A stretch of 19,838 nt of DNA from Candidatus Nomurabacteria bacterium. Lineage in GTDB: Bacteria > Patescibacteriota > Minisyncoccia > Phycocordibacterales > UBA1006. The stretch covers positions 1-19,838 of the forward strand of contig JAOULM010000012.1 in NCBI GenBank assembly GCA_029882015.1, written 5' to 3'. Positions 18,789 to 19,838 of this stretch are shown in pieces. The first letter of the stretch is position 1. Each line of letters starts with the position of its first letter. Below the pieces are notes generated by a model. The model had not been told where the DNA came from and made no database searches. It saw nothing but the letters and a program-made list of their open reading frames with translations. A program made the position numbers and the translations under genes.

Positions 18789-18846
18789 GTTTACCGATTT
18801 TCTGTTACTCTTTGCATATATGTCACCCATTTTTATTTCTTTGATT
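18776..18846 (+). repeat. Direct repeat copy B, at the intact ZIP gene
   Basis: The counterpart of 17763-17831, about 1.01 kb downstream. It contains the terminator arm, the promoter and the start of the intact ZIP gene. Confidence 0.75.
18803..18811 (+). promoter_or_regulatory. Extended -10 promoter, leaderless-type
   Basis: TGT-TACTCT ends 8 nt before the ATG at 18820; the same arrangement is kept in repeat copy A (TGC-TACGCT). Moderate match. Confidence 0.4.
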
Positions 18847-19560
18847 GCGGGACTTGTCGTTGTTCTGACGTCGCTGGTTGGAATTGTTTTTTCATTTTCG
18901 GTTTTGCGGGGGTGGATGATAAAAAACATGAAAACTTTGGCATATTTTTCCGCCGGTGTTTTTGTTGTGGTGATTATTGGACTATCACGCGAAGCATTCG
19001 GAGAGTCTGATAACTTGATCTTGCCAATTTTGGGAATGATTAGTGGTTTTGCCGGGATTGCGTTTATTGACCGCCTGATGCCCGAATCACATCACCATCA
19101 TGACCCTTGCCAGGATTGCGTGCACAGCAAATCCAGCGCATGGCGAATTGTTATCGCTGACGGAATTCATAATATTGCGGATGGGTTACTGTTGGCGGGG
19201 GCTTTTGCTTTTGATGTTTGGGTTGGTGTTGCGACCACAGTCGGAATTGTTGTTCACGAACTGGCCCAAGAAATTTCGGAATTTTTTGTGTTGCGTGGGG
19301 CTGGGTATTCTACAACCTCGGCGTTATTTATGAATGCTATGTCCGCATCTACAGTTTTTTTCGGAATTTTACTGTGGCAATTATTGTCTGGTGTGCAAAA
19401 TATAGAAAGCTTTATTTTGGCGCTAGCAGGCGGAGCATTTTTATTTATTGTGGTTCATGATTTGTTGCCTGGGCTTATAAAATCAAAAAATCGACCTAAA
19501 ACAATTACTGCTTTTGTTTTAGGTGTTGTTATTATGGGAGTTATGGGCATCTTTTTATAG
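18820..19560 (+). CDS. ZIP family metal transporter
   Basis: A 246-residue integral membrane protein that should import zinc or another divalent metal. Eight hydrophobic segments are plausible. A histidine-rich loop (HHHHDPCQDC, 91-100) lies between helices 3 and 4, as in ZIP proteins. The metal-site motifs of helices 4 and 5 are visible as HNIADG (117-122) and HELAQE (146-151). The ATG at 18820 is preferred to an in-frame GTG at 18778, which lies within the preceding terminator. Its first nine codons are duplicated at 17805. Ends in TAG; followed after 23 nt by a prepilin gene with its own -10. Confidence 0.92.
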   Translation: MSPIFISLIAGLVVVLTSLVGIVFSFSVLRGWMIKNMKTLAYFSAGVFVVVIIGLSREAFGESDNLILPILGMISGFAGIAFIDRLMPESHHHHDPCQDCVHSKSSAWRIVIADGIHNIADGLLLAGAFAFDVWVGVATTVGIVVHELAQEISEFFVLRGAGYSTTSALFMNAMSASTVFFGILLWQLLSGVQNIESFILALAGGAFLFIVVHDLLPGLIKSKNRPKTITAFVLGVVIMGVMGIFL

Positions 19561-19568
19561 TACTAATT

Positions 19569-19577
19569 TGATATAAT
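19569..19577 (+). promoter_or_regulatory. Extended -10 promoter, leaderless
   Basis: TGA-TATAAT, full consensus, ends 6 nt before the ATG at 19584. Confidence 0.6.
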
Positions 19578-19583
19578 AAAGAT

Positions 19584-19838
19584 ATGAAAAAACTTTCAAA
19601 AGGATTTACATTAATTGAATTACTAGTAGTGATTGCTATTATTGGTATTCTGGCCTCTATGATTATTGTTAGTTTAGGGGACGCTAGGCAAAAAGCAAAA
19701 GAGGCAAATTTAAAAGCAATATTTACTCAGGCTCGAACTCAGGGTGAAATATTTTATTCAGACAACAATGATTCATATTTTGGATACTGTGGTAGCCCAA
19801 AAATTGCACAATGGCAAAGTGATGTCGCGCAACTAGGT
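19584..19838 (+). CDS. Type IV prepilin-like protein (partial, cut by window end)
   Basis: The first 85 codons of a pilin. MKKLSKG precedes the prepilin peptidase site G7|F8, then FTLIELLVVIAIIGILASM with E at mature position 5, the canonical N-terminal helix that packs in the pilus core and membrane. After it come QKAKEANLKAIFTQARTQGEIFY and the start of the globular domain with a cysteine (YCGS). Pilin-like genes of this style are usual in Patescibacteria, where pili are proposed to serve attachment to hosts and DNA uptake. Whether this is a major pilin or a minor pseudopilin cannot be told from the fragment. Confidence 0.93.
   Translation, partial: MKKLSKGFTLIELLVVIAIIGILASMIIVSLGDARQKAKEANLKAIFTQARTQGEIFYSDNNDSYFGYCGSPKIAQWQSDVAQLG

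Noticed and set aside
579..19838. Recoding of TGA as in Gracilibacteria or Absconditabacteria
   Set aside because: All genes read through at full family length without any in-frame TGA, with glycine and tryptophan on normal codons. Absence of TGA stops alone is not evidence of recoding.

Overview
The window most resembles a small-genome bacterium of the Patescibacteria (Candidate Phyla Radiation). This is inferred from the gene set and from protein style, not from a marker tree. Pointers are a type IV prepilin, a LysM-M23 peptidase, a cysteine-less DksA-like protein, a short UvrD/PcrA, a YtxH-like lysine-tailed protein, many small membrane-anchored unknowns, near absence of Shine-Dalgarno sequences, and a tRNA without encoded CCA. 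The standard genetic code fits. Of 23 complete genes, 20 end in TAA, 3 in TAG and none in TGA.

Layout. Positions 1-578 carry no gene but hold four DnaA-box-like 9-mers, several perfect inverted repeats and a perfect 16-bp parS (ParB-binding) palindrome. More parS sites, one of them perfect, lie inside the next gene, yraN, so this looks like an origin/centromere region. Next come an unknown gene, tRNA-Pro(TGG), a short GC-rich element flanked by a duplicated tRNA 3' end, a GerMN-domain protein with a BCP peroxiredoxin, an AI-2E family transporter, and two small membrane proteins on the minus strand that converge on it through a 58-bp palindrome. From 5.1 to 9.3 kb lies an accessory block: one small plus-strand membrane protein, then four single-gene minus-strand units, three of unknown function and one secreted protein with a Bacteroidota-like type IX secretion sorting domain. 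From 9.3 to 12.8 kb are membrane proteins, the DksA-like protein and YifB/ComM. A secreted coiled-coil protein and a LysM-M23 peptidase follow on the minus strand. From 15 kb to the end are a small acidic protein, UvrD/PcrA, an unknown, a methyltransferase, a ZIP metal transporter and the start of a prepilin gene.

Expression signals fall into two by-eye classes. Most conserved genes (GerMN, AI-2E transporter, YifB, UvrD, ZIP, prepilin) have a -10 box, often extended (TGn-TAnnnT), 6 to 11 bases before the ATG, so their mRNAs should be leaderless or nearly so. Six genes of mostly unknown function instead share TTGACn-N16-18-TAnnGT and an A-rich leader with no Shine-Dalgarno sequence. Two of these units are separated by 90-nt spacers of equal length and about 78% identity, as in a cassette array.

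The points most worth a second look are the parS cluster embedded in yraN, a four-copy hairpin repeat whose apical stem changes sequence but keeps pairing, the shared TTGAC/TAnnGT promoter with its duplicated spacers, the type IX sorting domain in a Patescibacteria-like context, and the duplicated terminator-promoter-start segment flanking the methyltransferase.
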